Source of the DNA: Halogeometricum rufum
Lineage (GTDB): Archaea; Halobacteriota; Halobacteria; Halobacteriales; Haloferacaceae
DNA length: 64,000 nucleotides
Direction: 5' to 3'
Assembly (NCBI RefSeq): GCF_900112175.1
Contig: NZ_FOYT01000001.1
Span: forward strand, 1,302,001-1,366,000
Part shown: one piece after another, positions 34,550 through 43,936 of the stretch
Layout of the letters: every line of letters starts with the position of its first letter
Numbering within the stretch: position 1 is the first letter of the stretch
Translations under genes and position numbers: made by a program
Notes under the pieces: generated by a model
What the model was told of the DNA's origin: nothing
Databases searched by the model: none
What the model saw: only the letters and a program-made list of their open reading frames with translations

Positions 34550-35716
34550 GTGACAGTCACCGTACCCGGTCCCACGCTCGGCGTCGTGGGCGGCGGCCAA
34601 CTCGGGCGGATGCTCGCCGAGGCGGCCGCGCCCCTCGGCGTCGAGGTGGTCGTCCTCGACCCCACCCCGGACTGCCCCGCCGCGCCCGTCGCGCGCGACC
34701 ACGTCGTCGGCGACTTCGACGACCCCGAGGCGTTCCGCGAACTCGCCGCGCGGACGGACGCGCTCACGTTCGAGATAGAACTCGCCGACTCCGACCTGCT
34801 GGACGAGGTGGCCGACGAGTACGGTCTCACGGTCAACCCCGCGCCCGAGACGCTCTCGCTCATCGAGGACAAACTCGTCCAGAAGGAAGCGCTCGCCGAC
34901 GCCGGCGTCCCCGTCCCGCCGTTCCGCCGCGTGGACGACGCGGACGACCTGCGCGACGCCCTCGACGAGTTCGGCGCGGTGATGCTGAAGGCGCGAACCG
35001 GCGGCTACGACGGCCGCGGCAACGTCCCCGTCCGCGACGAGAGCGAGGTCGAAGAGGCCCTCGACGCCGTCGGCGGCCCGGCGATGGCCGAGGCGTTCGT
35101 CGACTTCGCGCGCGAACTGTCGGTCATCGCGGTGCAGGGCGACGGGGAAGTGCGGACGTTTCCGGTGGGCGAGAACGTCCACGAGGCGGAGATTCTGCGC
35201 GAGACGGTCGTCCCCGCCCGGACGACGGACGCGGTCCGCGCGCGCGCCGACGAGGTGGCCCGCGACGTGCTCTCGGTGCTGGACGGCCGCGGGGTGTTCG
35301 GCGTCGAACTGTTCGAGACGCCCGACGGCGACGTCTCGGTGAACGAGATAGCGCCGCGCCCGCACAACTCGGGTCACTGGACCATCGAGGGGGCGCGCAC
35401 CTCGCAGTTCGAACAGCACGTCCGCGCGGTCCTCGGGTGGCCCCTCGGGTCCACCGCGCGCCGGGCGCCGACCGCGATGGCGAACGTCCTCGGAACCGTC
35501 GAGGAGACGCGCCCGGCGACGCTGGGCAACGTCGAGTCCGTCCTCGCCGCCGAGGAGGCGTCGCTGCACTGGTACGGCAAGGACGACGTGCGCCCCCTGC
35601 GGAAGATGGGCCACCTGACGCTGACGGGCGCGGACGGGGCGGCCGACGACGAGGCCGACGTAGACGGACTGCTGGCGCGGGCGCGGGACCTGCGCGACGG
35701 ACTGACGTTCGACTGA
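34550..35716 (+). CDS. purK: N5-carboxyaminoimidazole ribonucleotide synthase
   Basis: 388 residues from a GTG start. GGGQLGRMLAEAAAPLG at the N-terminus, KARTGGYDGRGN and NEIAPRPHNSGHWT are purK signatures; the enzyme is an ATP-grasp ligase that joins bicarbonate to AIR in purine synthesis. The product is used by PurE, encoded 20 bases downstream. The length is in the usual range. Confidence 0.95.
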   Translation: MTVTVPGPTLGVVGGGQLGRMLAEAAAPLGVEVVVLDPTPDCPAAPVARDHVVGDFDDPEAFRELAARTDALTFEIELADSDLLDEVADEYGLTVNPAPETLSLIEDKLVQKEALADAGVPVPPFRRVDDADDLRDALDEFGAVMLKARTGGYDGRGNVPVRDESEVEEALDAVGGPAMAEAFVDFARELSVIAVQGDGEVRTFPVGENVHEAEILRETVVPARTTDAVRARADEVARDVLSVLDGRGVFGVELFETPDGDVSVNEIAPRPHNSGHWTIEGARTSQFEQHVRAVLGWPLGSTARRAPTAMANVLGTVEETRPATLGNVESVLAAEEASLHWYGKDDVRPLRKMGHLTLTGADGAADDEADVDGLLARARDLRDGLTFD

Positions 35717-35736
35717 CGACGACGCTCGGAGCTATC

Positions 35737-36372
35737 ATGACAGACGACACAGACGACGTGACCGTCGAATCGCTCATCGACCGACTCCGCGCCGAGGCCG
35801 ACGCCGACGCAGACCCCGAGACGACGCCGGACGTGGGCGTCATCATGGGGTCGGACTCGGACCTCGACGTGATGCGCGGCGCGCACGAGGCCCTCGACGA
35901 ACTCGGCTTCGCCGAGCAGACCGACTTCCACGACGCCCCCGACGCGCGCTTCACCTACGAGACGTACGTCGTCTCCGCGCACCGGACGCCCGACCTGATG
36001 TACGCCTACGGCGAGACGGCGGCGGAGCGAGGCCTCGACGTGATAATCGCCGGGGCGGGCGGCAAGTCCGCCGACCTGCCGAACATGACCGCCTCCATCG
36101 CGTACCCGCTCCCGGTGGTCGGCGTCCCGGTGCAGGAGAAGTCCGTCGACTCGGTCATCGGTATGCCGACGGGCGCGCCCATCGTCGCCGTGGACGCGGG
36201 CAAGTCGTTCAACGCCGCCCTCTCGGCGGTGCAGATGCTCGCGCGCGAACACGAGGTGCTGGAGGACCGACTCGTGGCGTACCACGAGTCGCTGACGGGC
36301 GGCGTCGCGCGCGACTCGCGTGACCTGCACGACATGGGCGTCGCGGGGTACGTCGCGTCCCGCGAGGAGTAA
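35737..36372 (+). CDS. purE: N5-carboxyaminoimidazole ribonucleotide mutase
   Basis: 211 residues. The catalytic core begins near residue 35 with VGVIMGSDSDLDVM and includes VSAHRTPD and the GAGGKSADLPNM phosphate loop, the active-site blocks of class I PurE. It converts N5-CAIR to CAIR, directly after PurK. The first 34 residues are acidic and extra compared with bacterial PurE (about 165 residues), a halophile-like extension. Twenty bases separate it from purK, so the two should be one transcript. Confidence 0.95.
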   Translation: MTDDTDDVTVESLIDRLRAEADADADPETTPDVGVIMGSDSDLDVMRGAHEALDELGFAEQTDFHDAPDARFTYETYVVSAHRTPDLMYAYGETAAERGLDVIIAGAGGKSADLPNMTASIAYPLPVVGVPVQEKSVDSVIGMPTGAPIVAVDAGKSFNAALSAVQMLAREHEVLEDRLVAYHESLTGGVARDSRDLHDMGVAGYVASREE

Positions 36373-36472
36373 CACTCGCGGCGGTTGAAAGTCGCTCGCA
36401 GGAGAATTTTACGGTCTTCGGTGATTTCCGGATAGTTACCCGGTATAACCGCCGGACGCACACAAATCAACG

Positions 36473-36510
36473 CTTATAGGGGGCCGCTTCTAACCGGGGA
36501 ACGTCAGGAG
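36473..36510 (+). promoter_or_regulatory. Promoter and ribosome site of the nuo operon
   Basis: A TATA-like CTTATAGG (36473-36480) predicts transcription start near 36503. CAGGAG (36505-36510) lies eight bases before ATG 36519. Unlike most genes here, nuoA therefore seems to have a short leader with a Shine-Dalgarno site. Confidence 0.5.
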
Positions 36511-36518
36511 ACTACGGA

Positions 36519-36935
36519 ATGAGCGAATGGATCGCAATCGGTGCGTTGGCCGTCGTCGCAGTCGGCATCCCGCTCGGGATGATGGCTGTCTCGGCGATTC
36601 TACGGCCAAGCGTGCCGGAACAGGGAAAAAGTGCCACGTACGAGAGCGGTGAGATACCGACGGGTTCGGCGCGCGTCCAGTTCAATATCCAGTACTACAT
36701 GGTCGCGCTGCTGTTCGTCGTGTTCGACATCGAAACCGTGCTCATCTTCCCGTGGACCGTCATCTACCGGTCCGCGCTGAGCCAGGGTGCGAGTCTGACG
36801 GAGGTCCTGCTGCCGATGCTCGTTTTCATCGGCGTGCTGGTCGTCGGCCTCGCCTGGGCGTGGCGCAACGGCGCCGTCGAGTGGGTCAAAAGCCCGCTGG
36901 CGAAGCGTCGGAAGACAGAGAGACAAGACGCATGA
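36519..36935 (+). CDS. nuoA: NADH-quinone oxidoreductase subunit A
   Basis: 138 residues with three membrane helices. YESGEIPTGSARVQFNIQYY and the next helix FVVFDIETVLIFPW are the conserved NuoA pattern with the buried acidic residues. It is part of the membrane arm of respiratory complex I and heads the operon. Its stop overlaps the nuoB start by four bases (ATGA). Confidence 0.96.
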   Translation: MSEWIAIGALAVVAVGIPLGMMAVSAILRPSVPEQGKSATYESGEIPTGSARVQFNIQYYMVALLFVVFDIETVLIFPWTVIYRSALSQGASLTEVLLPMLVFIGVLVVGLAWAWRNGAVEWVKSPLAKRRKTERQDA

Positions 36936-37642
36936 GTAGCGAACAGAACCAACCATTTGTCACGGACGACACACAGGTACAGACCAAGACCCGCGACGCC
37001 CGGATGACGGGGTCGGGGACGGACAACCGGTTCAACTCCAAGCTTCGCGAGGCGTTCGGCTCCTCGCCGTTCATCCTCACGAAGTTCGACAACTTCATGA
37101 ACTGGGTCCGCGGGTCCTCGATGTTCATGCTGCAGTTCGGTATCGCGTGCTGCAGCATCGAGATGATGCACACCTACTCGGTGAAACACGACCTCGACCG
37201 GTTCCACGCCGGGGTCCCGCGCGCGTCGCCGCGACAGGCGGACGTCATCATCGTGCCGGGGACCATCGTCTCGAAGTTCGCGCCGCGCATGAAGCGCGTG
37301 TACGACCAGATGCCCGAGCCGAAGTTCGTCATCGGCATGGGTTCGTGCACCATCTCGGGCGGCCCGTTCCAGGAGGGGTACAACGTCATCAAGGGCGCCG
37401 AGGAGGTCATCCCGGTGGACATCCACGTCCCGGGCTGTCCCCCGCGCCCCGAGGCACTCGTCTACGGCGTCGCCAAACTGCAACAGCGCATCGCGCAGGG
37501 CGAGTCGAGTCCGGTGACGGTCAAGCCGTACGAACTGGAGCAGTTCGGGGACCTCGAACAGGACGAACTCATCGACCACCTCGCGGACCAGATCGACGAG
37601 GACGACCTGGTCATGCGGTACAACTGGGCTGATTCGCCATGA
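36932..37642 (+). CDS. nuoB: NADH-quinone oxidoreductase subunit B
   Basis: 236 residues. The four cysteines that hold the N2 iron-sulfur cluster are present: Cys73 and Cys74 in FGIACCSIEM, Cys139 in GSCTISGG and Cys169 in PGCPPRPE. An N-terminal lead of about 45 residues and an acidic C-terminal tail of about 45 residues lengthen it relative to bacterial NuoB. It sits at the electron exit to quinone. Overlaps nuoCD by four bases. Confidence 0.97.
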   Translation: MSSEQNQPFVTDDTQVQTKTRDARMTGSGTDNRFNSKLREAFGSSPFILTKFDNFMNWVRGSSMFMLQFGIACCSIEMMHTYSVKHDLDRFHAGVPRASPRQADVIIVPGTIVSKFAPRMKRVYDQMPEPKFVIGMGSCTISGGPFQEGYNVIKGAEEVIPVDIHVPGCPPRPEALVYGVAKLQQRIAQGESSPVTVKPYELEQFGDLEQDELIDHLADQIDEDDLVMRYNWADSP

Positions 37643-39318
37643 GCTTAGAGGAACGACGCGACCAGGACGAACGCACCGACGTCCCGGTGACCAAACCGAC
37701 GACGGCCGAAGAGATAGCCGACCTGCTCGGTGACCTCGTCATCGGGCGCGAACAGCACATGAACGCACCCGGGTTCGTCATCCGACCCGACGACGTTCAG
37801 GAGACGCTGTTCCGCCTGCGCGACGAGGCCGGGTTCGACCACCTGTCGAACGTCACCGCCGAGGAACGCGAGGACCGGTACGAGACCATCTACCACCTCA
37901 CGAGCTACGACGACCGGACGCGCGAGGTCAGCGTCGTCGTCCCGGCGGCGAAGGACGCCCCGGTCAGTCAGTCGGCCGCCCCCGTGTTCGACACCGCGGA
38001 CTGGCACGAACGCGAGGCGTACGACCTGATCGGCATCCAGTACGAGGGCCACCCGGACCCGCGCCGCATCCTCCTGCCGGACACGTGGCAAGGGCACCCG
38101 CTGTCGATGAACTACGATCAGGACCGGCCGCAGATAGTCACGCTCAAAGAGTGGGCGAACCCGCTCGAGGGCGACAAGCGGAGCGAGGAGGGCGACACGA
38201 TGTACCTCAACATCGGGCCGCACCACCCCGCGACGCACGGCGTCCTCCACGTGCGGACGGTCCTCGACGGCGAACAGGTCGCCGACGTGGACCCGGACAT
38301 CGGCTACCTCCACCGCTGCGAGGAGCAGATGTGCCAGACGAAGACGTACCGCCACCAGATCATGCCGTACCCCGACCGCTGGGACTACGGCTCCTCCGGT
38401 CTCCTCAACGAGTGGGCGTACGCCCGCGCGGCCGAGGACCTCAACGACATCGACGTCCCCGAGTACGCGCAGATCATCCGGACGATGGGCGCGGAACTGT
38501 GCCGCATCGCCTCGCACATGCTGGCGCTCGGGACGTTCGCGCTCGACATCTACGGCGACTTCACGGCCATCTTCATGTACGCCATGCGCGACCGGGAGAT
38601 CATCCAGAACATCCTGGAGGACCTCACGGGCCAGCGCATGATGTTCAACTACTTCCGCCTCGGCGGCGTCGTCTGGGACCTGCCCGAACCGCGCGAGGAG
38701 TTCTTCGAGAAGATCCGCGACTTCCTCGACGACCTGCCGGAGGCGCTCGAGGAGTACCACGACATGATCACCTCGAACGAGATTCTGCAGGTCCGGACCA
38801 TCGACACGGGCGTCCTGCCGCCGGAGGTCGCCAAGTCGTACGGTGCGACCGGCCCCGTGGCGCGCGGGTCGGGCATCGACTACGACCTGCGCCGCGACGA
38901 CTCCTACGGCTACTACGACGAACTCGACTGGGACGTCGTCACCGAGGACGGCTGTGACAACTTCAGCCGCCTCCTCGTTCGCATGCGCGAGGTCGAGGAG
39001 TCCGCGAAGATCATCCAGCAGTGCGTGGACCTGCTGGAGGACTGGCCCGAGGACGAGCGCACCATCCAGTCGAACGTCCCGCGGACCCTGCGTCCCGAGG
39101 ACGACACCGAAATCTACCGCGCCGTCGAGGGCGCGAAGGGCGAACTGGGAATCTACATCCGCGCCGACGGCACCGACAAGCCCGGCCGGTTCAAGATTCG
39201 CAGTCCGTGCTTCTCGAACCTCCAGACGCTCGGCGAGATGTCCAACGGTGAGTACATCCCGGACCTCATCGCCTCCCTCGGGAGCCTCGACATCATCCTC
39301 GGCGAGGTGGACCGGTGA
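37639..39318 (+). CDS. nuoCD: Fused NADH-quinone oxidoreductase subunit C/D
   Basis: 559 residues. Residues about 1-170 are the NuoC 30-kDa domain (DLIGIQYEGHPDPRRILLPD is its signature). From about 185 on it is NuoD, related to the large subunit of NiFe hydrogenases, with YLNIGPHHPATHGVLH and HRCEEQMCQTKTYRH at the quinone site. The fusion is also known from other Nuo complexes. Its stop overlaps the nuoH ATG by one base (TGATG). Confidence 0.96.
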   Translation: MSLEERRDQDERTDVPVTKPTTAEEIADLLGDLVIGREQHMNAPGFVIRPDDVQETLFRLRDEAGFDHLSNVTAEEREDRYETIYHLTSYDDRTREVSVVVPAAKDAPVSQSAAPVFDTADWHEREAYDLIGIQYEGHPDPRRILLPDTWQGHPLSMNYDQDRPQIVTLKEWANPLEGDKRSEEGDTMYLNIGPHHPATHGVLHVRTVLDGEQVADVDPDIGYLHRCEEQMCQTKTYRHQIMPYPDRWDYGSSGLLNEWAYARAAEDLNDIDVPEYAQIIRTMGAELCRIASHMLALGTFALDIYGDFTAIFMYAMRDREIIQNILEDLTGQRMMFNYFRLGGVVWDLPEPREEFFEKIRDFLDDLPEALEEYHDMITSNEILQVRTIDTGVLPPEVAKSYGATGPVARGSGIDYDLRRDDSYGYYDELDWDVVTEDGCDNFSRLLVRMREVEESAKIIQQCVDLLEDWPEDERTIQSNVPRTLRPEDDTEIYRAVEGAKGELGIYIRADGTDKPGRFKIRSPCFSNLQTLGEMSNGEYIPDLIASLGSLDIILGEVDR

Positions 39319-40394
39319 TGGTGCCGCTGCCGTTACAGTCCGGCGGAGGCGGCCCGACGCTGCTGCCGGAGACGATCGCCAACCTGCTCGGCCTCTCCGG
39401 AACGGTGGGTCAGATAGTCGGCGGTCTGCTCGGCGCCTTTCTCATCGCCAACATCCTGCTGCTGCAGACGGCCGTCGCCGGCCCGTGGGCCAAGCGGAAG
39501 ATAACCGCCGCGTTCACGGACCGCATCTCGGTCAACCGCGTCGGTCCGTTCGGCCTGCTCACCATCGTGGTGGACGCCGTTCGCCTGCTCTCGAAGGAAC
39601 TCGTCATCCCCGACCAGGTCGACCGACCGGCGTACGACCTCGGACCGCTTCTCATCCCGTTCTCGGCGCTGCTGGGCTTCGCCGTCATCCCCATGGGGAA
39701 CGGCATCCACCTCGCCGACCCCGAGACGGGGCTCGCGTTCGCGTTCGCCGCGTCCTCCATCGCCTCGCTCGGACTGGTGATGATGGGGTACGGGTCGAAC
39801 AACAAGTACTCGCTGCTCGGCGGCCTCCGCGCCATCGCGGCGAACCTCGCCTACGAGATTCCGCTCGTCATCACGGGCGCGTCGGTGGTCATCTTCACCG
39901 GTTCGCTCCAGATGAGCGAAATCGTCGCCGCGCAGGCTGAGCCGCTTCTCAGCGTCGCGGGCGTGACGATTCCGCAGTGGTTCGCGTTCGTCAACCCGTT
40001 CGCGTTCGCGCTGTTCGTTCTGGCGAACCTCGCCGAAGTCGGCCGGAACCCGTTCGACATCCCCGAGGCGCCGACCGAAATCGTCGCCGGATACCAGACG
40101 GAGTACTCCTCGGTGTACTTCGTCCTCATCTACCTCGGCGAGTTCGTCCACATCTTCTTCGGCGGCGCCATCGCGGCGACGCTGTTCCTCGGCGGTCCCG
40201 CCGGGCCGATTCTGCCGGGATTCGTCTGGTTCCTCGCGAAGATATGGGCGTTCTACTTCTTCACGCAGTGGATGCGCTCTGCGATTCCGCGGCTCCGAGT
40301 GGACCAGTTCCTCGACGTCGGCTGGAAGGGGATGCTCGTCCTCTCGTTCGCTAACCTGGTGCTCACGGCCATCATCGTGGGAGTGATAGCATGA
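39318..40394 (+). CDS. nuoH: NADH-quinone oxidoreductase subunit H
   Basis: 358 residues, eight predicted membrane helices. TDRISVNRVGPFGLL and EVGRNPFDIPEAPTEIVAGYQTEYS carry the conserved charged residues that link quinone reduction to proton movement. I start at ATG 39318; GTG 39315, one codon earlier, is equally placed relative to the nuoCD stop. Overlaps nuoI by four bases. Confidence 0.96.
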   Translation: MVPLPLQSGGGGPTLLPETIANLLGLSGTVGQIVGGLLGAFLIANILLLQTAVAGPWAKRKITAAFTDRISVNRVGPFGLLTIVVDAVRLLSKELVIPDQVDRPAYDLGPLLIPFSALLGFAVIPMGNGIHLADPETGLAFAFAASSIASLGLVMMGYGSNNKYSLLGGLRAIAANLAYEIPLVITGASVVIFTGSLQMSEIVAAQAEPLLSVAGVTIPQWFAFVNPFAFALFVLANLAEVGRNPFDIPEAPTEIVAGYQTEYSSVYFVLIYLGEFVHIFFGGAIAATLFLGGPAGPILPGFVWFLAKIWAFYFFTQWMRSAIPRLRVDQFLDVGWKGMLVLSFANLVLTAIIVGVIA

Positions 40395-40852
40395 TCGGAC
40401 TGCTCAAATCCATGGCGACGACGATGAAGCACGCGCTGGACGGCGAGACGTTCACGGTGGAGTATCCGGACGTCGCGCCCGAAGTGAGTCCCCGGTTCCG
40501 CGGGGTCCACAAGTTCAGTCAGGAACGCTGCATCTGGTGCCGCCAGTGCGAGAACGTCTGCCCGAACGACACGATTCAGATCGTGCAGGACGACCAGCGC
40601 AACGGCGAGCAGTACAACCTCCACATCGGACAGTGCATCTACTGCCGCCTGTGCGAGGAGGTCTGTCCGGTGGACGCGATTCTGCTGACGCAGAACTTCG
40701 AGTTCACCGCCGACACGAAAGACGAGTTCGTCTACAACAAAGAGCAGTTGAAGAACGTCCCGTGGTACAAGGACATCGACCCGCTGAACTCCCGAGAACC
40801 CGACCGCGACGCGTGGATCGGCGAGGGAGACGGCGAAGTCGACTACCAGTGA
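40391..40852 (+). CDS. nuoI: NADH-quinone oxidoreductase subunit I, two 4Fe-4S clusters
   Basis: 153 residues. Two ferredoxin-like cluster motifs are complete: Cys47, Cys50, Cys53, Cys57 and Cys82, Cys85, Cys88, Cys92. It carries electrons to NuoB. Because no NuoE, F or G is encoded here, this subunit is the likely entry point for electrons from an unknown donor such as ferredoxin. A 112-base gap follows, the only real gap in the operon. Confidence 0.96.
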   Translation: MIGLLKSMATTMKHALDGETFTVEYPDVAPEVSPRFRGVHKFSQERCIWCRQCENVCPNDTIQIVQDDQRNGEQYNLHIGQCIYCRLCEEVCPVDAILLTQNFEFTADTKDEFVYNKEQLKNVPWYKDIDPLNSREPDRDAWIGEGDGEVDYQ

Positions 40853-40948
40853 GGTGACGCACGGGAGTGGACGAACCGCTCGGTCGTCCGCGGCGGGGTC
40901 GAGACGACTCGGCCGCCGGACGTTCTCGAAATGTTCAAAGGGATACCT

Positions 40949-40956
40949 CAAGGAGA
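40949..40956 (+). promoter_or_regulatory. Shine-Dalgarno site of nuoJ1
   Basis: CAAGGAGA lies eight to nine bases before ATG 40965 after the 112-base gap. Translation of the second half of the operon appears to restart here rather than by coupling. Confidence 0.65.
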
Positions 40957-40964
40957 CACACACA

Positions 40965-41225
40965 ATGGTTTATGAAACCATCGCGTTCGCGCTGTTCGCC
41001 CTCGTGACCGTGGGCTGCAGCCTGGGCGTCGTCCTCGTGCGGGACATCTGGCATTCCGCACTCCTGCTCGGGGGCGCGCTCTTGAGCGTCGCGGTGCACT
41101 ACGTGATGCTGCAAGCGGAGTTTCTCGCCGCGATGCAGATCCTCGTCTACGTGGGCGGGGTGTTGATTCTCGTCACGTTCGCCGTGATGCTGACGCACGT
41201 ACGACCGGAGGGGAGTAGCACATGA
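40965..41225 (+). CDS. nuoJ1: NADH-quinone oxidoreductase subunit J, N-terminal half
   Basis: 86 residues with three membrane helices. LVRDIWHSALLLGGALLSVAV and the helix LQAEFLAAMQILVYVGGVLILVTF match the first half of NuoJ; the rest is made by the next gene. ATG 40965 follows a clear ribosome site. Splitting of nuoJ into two genes is usual in haloarchaea. Overlaps the second half by four bases. Confidence 0.93.
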   Translation: MVYETIAFALFALVTVGCSLGVVLVRDIWHSALLLGGALLSVAVHYVMLQAEFLAAMQILVYVGGVLILVTFAVMLTHVRPEGSST

Positions 41226-41608
41226 CAACCAAACCGGAGCTGAATCTCGGTTCGCATCTCGTACCGGGACTCGCGGCCGTCGCGCTGTTCGTGGTGATGG
41301 TGGCGGCGTTCCTCAGCGCGTCGCTTCCGGACCCGACGGGGTTCGGCGCCGACGCGAACATCACTGCCAGCATCGGCTACGCGATGTTCAACCTCGACTT
41401 CGGCGACGTGGCCTCGGAGAGCTTCCTCGTCGCCTTCATCGTCATCGCGGTGGCGCTGGACGTGGCACTCGACGGTGCGGTTCTGCTGGCGCGGCGGGAA
41501 TCCAGCGAACCAGGCAGCACCGAAGGCGGGCTGGTCTCGGACGGCGGGCGGCGACTGAAGCAGACGCTCACCGGGTCCGGAGACGACGAGACGGAGGGTG
41601 AGAACTGA
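41222..41608 (+). CDS. nuoJ2: NADH-quinone oxidoreductase subunit J, C-terminal half
   Basis: 128 residues. Two membrane helices (about 13-33 and 57-85) are joined by an outer loop; the C-terminal 40 residues are soluble and acidic. It corresponds to the end of bacterial NuoJ and belongs to the membrane arm. It is coupled at both ends, by ATGA to nuoJ1 and TGATG to nuoK. Confidence 0.88.
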   Translation: MTTKPELNLGSHLVPGLAAVALFVVMVAAFLSASLPDPTGFGADANITASIGYAMFNLDFGDVASESFLVAFIVIAVALDVALDGAVLLARRESSEPGSTEGGLVSDGGRRLKQTLTGSGDDETEGEN

Positions 41609-41910
41609 TGGTTCCACCGGAGTACTACCTGGTGCTCTCGGCGGCCATCTTCTGCATCGGCCTGTTCGGCATCCTGACGCGGCGGAACGCGCTGCTGTTC
41701 CTGATGTCGGTCGAGCTGATGCTGAACGCTGCCAACATCAACCTCGTCGCGTTCTCCTACGTCTGGGGGAACGTCACCGGCCAGACGTTCGCGCTGTTCA
41801 CGATGGCGCTCGCGGCCGCAGAGGTCGCGATCGGACTCGGTATCATCATGGTGTTGTACCGTAACTTCGGCGGCGTCGACGTCACCGACGCGACGACGAT
41901 GAAGTGGTAA
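41608..41910 (+). CDS. nuoK: NADH-quinone oxidoreductase subunit K
   Basis: 100 residues, three membrane helices. [18 protein letters not shown] holds the conserved glutamate in the second helix and [19 protein letters not shown] the one in the third, both needed for proton transfer in the family. Length is standard. Confidence 0.96.
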   Translation: MVPPEYYLVLSAAIFCIGLFGILTRRNALLFLMSVELMLNAANINLVAFSYVWGNVTGQTFALFTMALAAAEVAIGLGIIMVLYRNFGGVDVTDATTMKW

Positions 41911-41911
41911 G

Positions 41912-43936
41912 ATGGCAGGGATATTTGACTTCACTCCGGCGATCGTACTGCTACCGTTCGTCTCGTTCCTGGTCGCCCTGTTCGCGGGCAAGTACATGCC
42001 CAAGGGCGGCGCGTTCGCCGGCATCGTCGCGACGGCGGGGTCGTTCCTCCTGTCCATCGCGACGTTCTTCACGGTGAGCGGGGGACAGACGTACAACCAG
42101 ACCATCTACACGTGGGCCAACGGGCTCGACGGGGCCGTCACGCTGACGTTCGGCCTGCTCATCGACCCGCTGTCGGCGATGATGCTCATCATCGTGACGC
42201 TCATCGCCCTGCTCGTCCACGTGTTCAGTCTCGGCTACATGAACGACGAGGGCGAGACGGGCCTGCCGCGCTACTACGCCGGCCTCGGCCTGTTCACCGC
42301 CTCCATGCTCGGGTTCGTCGTCGCCGACAACCTGCTCATGGCGTTCATGTTCTTCGAGCTGGTGGGCCTCTGCTCGTACCTGCTCATCGGCTTCTGGTTC
42401 CGCGAACCCGGCCCGCCGTCGGCGGCGAAGAAGGCGTTCCTCGTCACCCGCTTCGGTGACTACTTCTTCCTCGTCGGCGTCGTCGCCGTCTTCGCGACGT
42501 TCGGGACGGCGGCGTTCGCCGGGTCCGAGTCGTTCCCGCACCTCGCCGAACAGGCGCTCGCGGGCGAACACTCGGTGAACACGTTCGGCTTCGCGCCGGA
42601 GACGTGGTTCACCATCGTCGGCCTCCTCGTCCTCGGCGGCGTCGTCGGGAAGTCCGCGCAGTTCCCGCTGCACACGTGGCTGCCCGACGCGATGGAGGGC
42701 CCGACGCCCGTCTCCGCGCTCATCCACGCCGCGACGATGGTCGCCGCCGGCGTCTACCTCGTCGCGCGGATGTACGGCTTCTACGCGCTGTCGCCGACGG
42801 CGCTGGCCATCATCGCCCTCATCGGCGGCTTCACGGCCCTGTTCGCGGCGACGATGGGCGTCGTCAAGCGCGAGATAAAGCAGGTGCTGGCGTACTCGAC
42901 CATCTCGCAGTACGGCTACATGATGCTCGGACTGGGCGCCGGTGGCTACGTCGCGGCGACGTTCCACCTCATGACGCACGCGTTCTTCAAGGCGCTCCTG
43001 TTCCTCGGTGCCGGGTCGGTCATCATCGCGATGCACCACAACGAGAACATGTGGGACATGGGCGGCCTGAAGGACGAGATGCCCGTGACCTACTACACGT
43101 TCCTCTCGGGGTCGCTGGCGCTGGCCGGCATCTTCCCGTTCGCCGGCTTCTGGTCGAAGGACGAGGTGCTGTACGAGACGCTCATCCACGGACTGGGCGG
43201 CAGCCCCGTCCTGCTGGTCGCCTACGCGATGGGTCTGCTCGCCGTCTTCTTCACCGGGTTCTACACGTTCCGGATGGTGCTTCTCACCTTCCACGGCGAA
43301 CCGCGGACGGAGACGGCCCGAGACCCGCACGGCGTCCGCTGGAACGTGAAGGGACCGCTCGCCGTCCTCGGCGTCCTCGCCGCGACGGCCGGCGTCGTCA
43401 ACATGGTGCCCGTCGAGAAGCTCCTCGGCATCAAGGGCATCGACTTCCTGCACCAGTGGCTTGACGGGAGCCTCGAAGGACTGAACGCGCACCACTACGG
43501 TGAGCTGCTCCCGTACAGTTCCGCCTACATCGGCGGCGGCGAGACGGCGACGGTGGCCATCGGGGCCGCCGTCTCGCTCGGCCTCGCCCTCGCCGGCGCG
43601 GGACTCGCCTACTTCCTGTACCGCGGCCCCGAGCCGACGGAACACACCGACAAGCTCGGCGGCATCAAGACGCTGCTCTACAACAACTACTACCAGGACG
43701 AGTACCAGGTGTGGCTGGCCAACAGCGTCGTTCGCCCCATCTCGCGCGGGGCGGACAAGTTCGACCAGGGCGTCGTCGACGGCGTCGTCAACGGCGTCTC
43801 CAGCGTCAGCCTGTTCTCGGGGAGCCGGGTCCGCCGCCTCCAGTCGGGCGTCGTGAGTAACTACGCGATGCTCCTCACGCTGGGGCTGACGGCCCTGCTT
43901 CTCGGCTTCGGTCTGCTCGGAGGGTGGTTCGCATGA
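41912..43936 (+). CDS. nuoL: NADH-quinone oxidoreductase subunit L
   Basis: 674 residues, about 16 membrane helices. The antiporter-like core has FMFFELVGLCSYLLIGFW, then GKSAQFPLHTWLPDAMEGPTPVSALIHAATMV, with the lysine and histidine of the proton path. The C-terminal part carries the long lateral helix region and NNYYQDEYQVW. Overlaps nuoM by four bases. Confidence 0.97.
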   Translation: MAGIFDFTPAIVLLPFVSFLVALFAGKYMPKGGAFAGIVATAGSFLLSIATFFTVSGGQTYNQTIYTWANGLDGAVTLTFGLLIDPLSAMMLIIVTLIALLVHVFSLGYMNDEGETGLPRYYAGLGLFTASMLGFVVADNLLMAFMFFELVGLCSYLLIGFWFREPGPPSAAKKAFLVTRFGDYFFLVGVVAVFATFGTAAFAGSESFPHLAEQALAGEHSVNTFGFAPETWFTIVGLLVLGGVVGKSAQFPLHTWLPDAMEGPTPVSALIHAATMVAAGVYLVARMYGFYALSPTALAIIALIGGFTALFAATMGVVKREIKQVLAYSTISQYGYMMLGLGAGGYVAATFHLMTHAFFKALLFLGAGSVIIAMHHNENMWDMGGLKDEMPVTYYTFLSGSLALAGIFPFAGFWSKDEVLYETLIHGLGGSPVLLVAYAMGLLAVFFTGFYTFRMVLLTFHGEPRTETARDPHGVRWNVKGPLAVLGVLAATAGVVNMVPVEKLLGIKGIDFLHQWLDGSLEGLNAHHYGELLPYSSAYIGGGETATVAIGAAVSLGLALAGAGLAYFLYRGPEPTEHTDKLGGIKTLLYNNYYQDEYQVWLANSVVRPISRGADKFDQGVVDGVVNGVSSVSLFSGSRVRRLQSGVVSNYAMLLTLGLTALLLGFGLLGGWFA

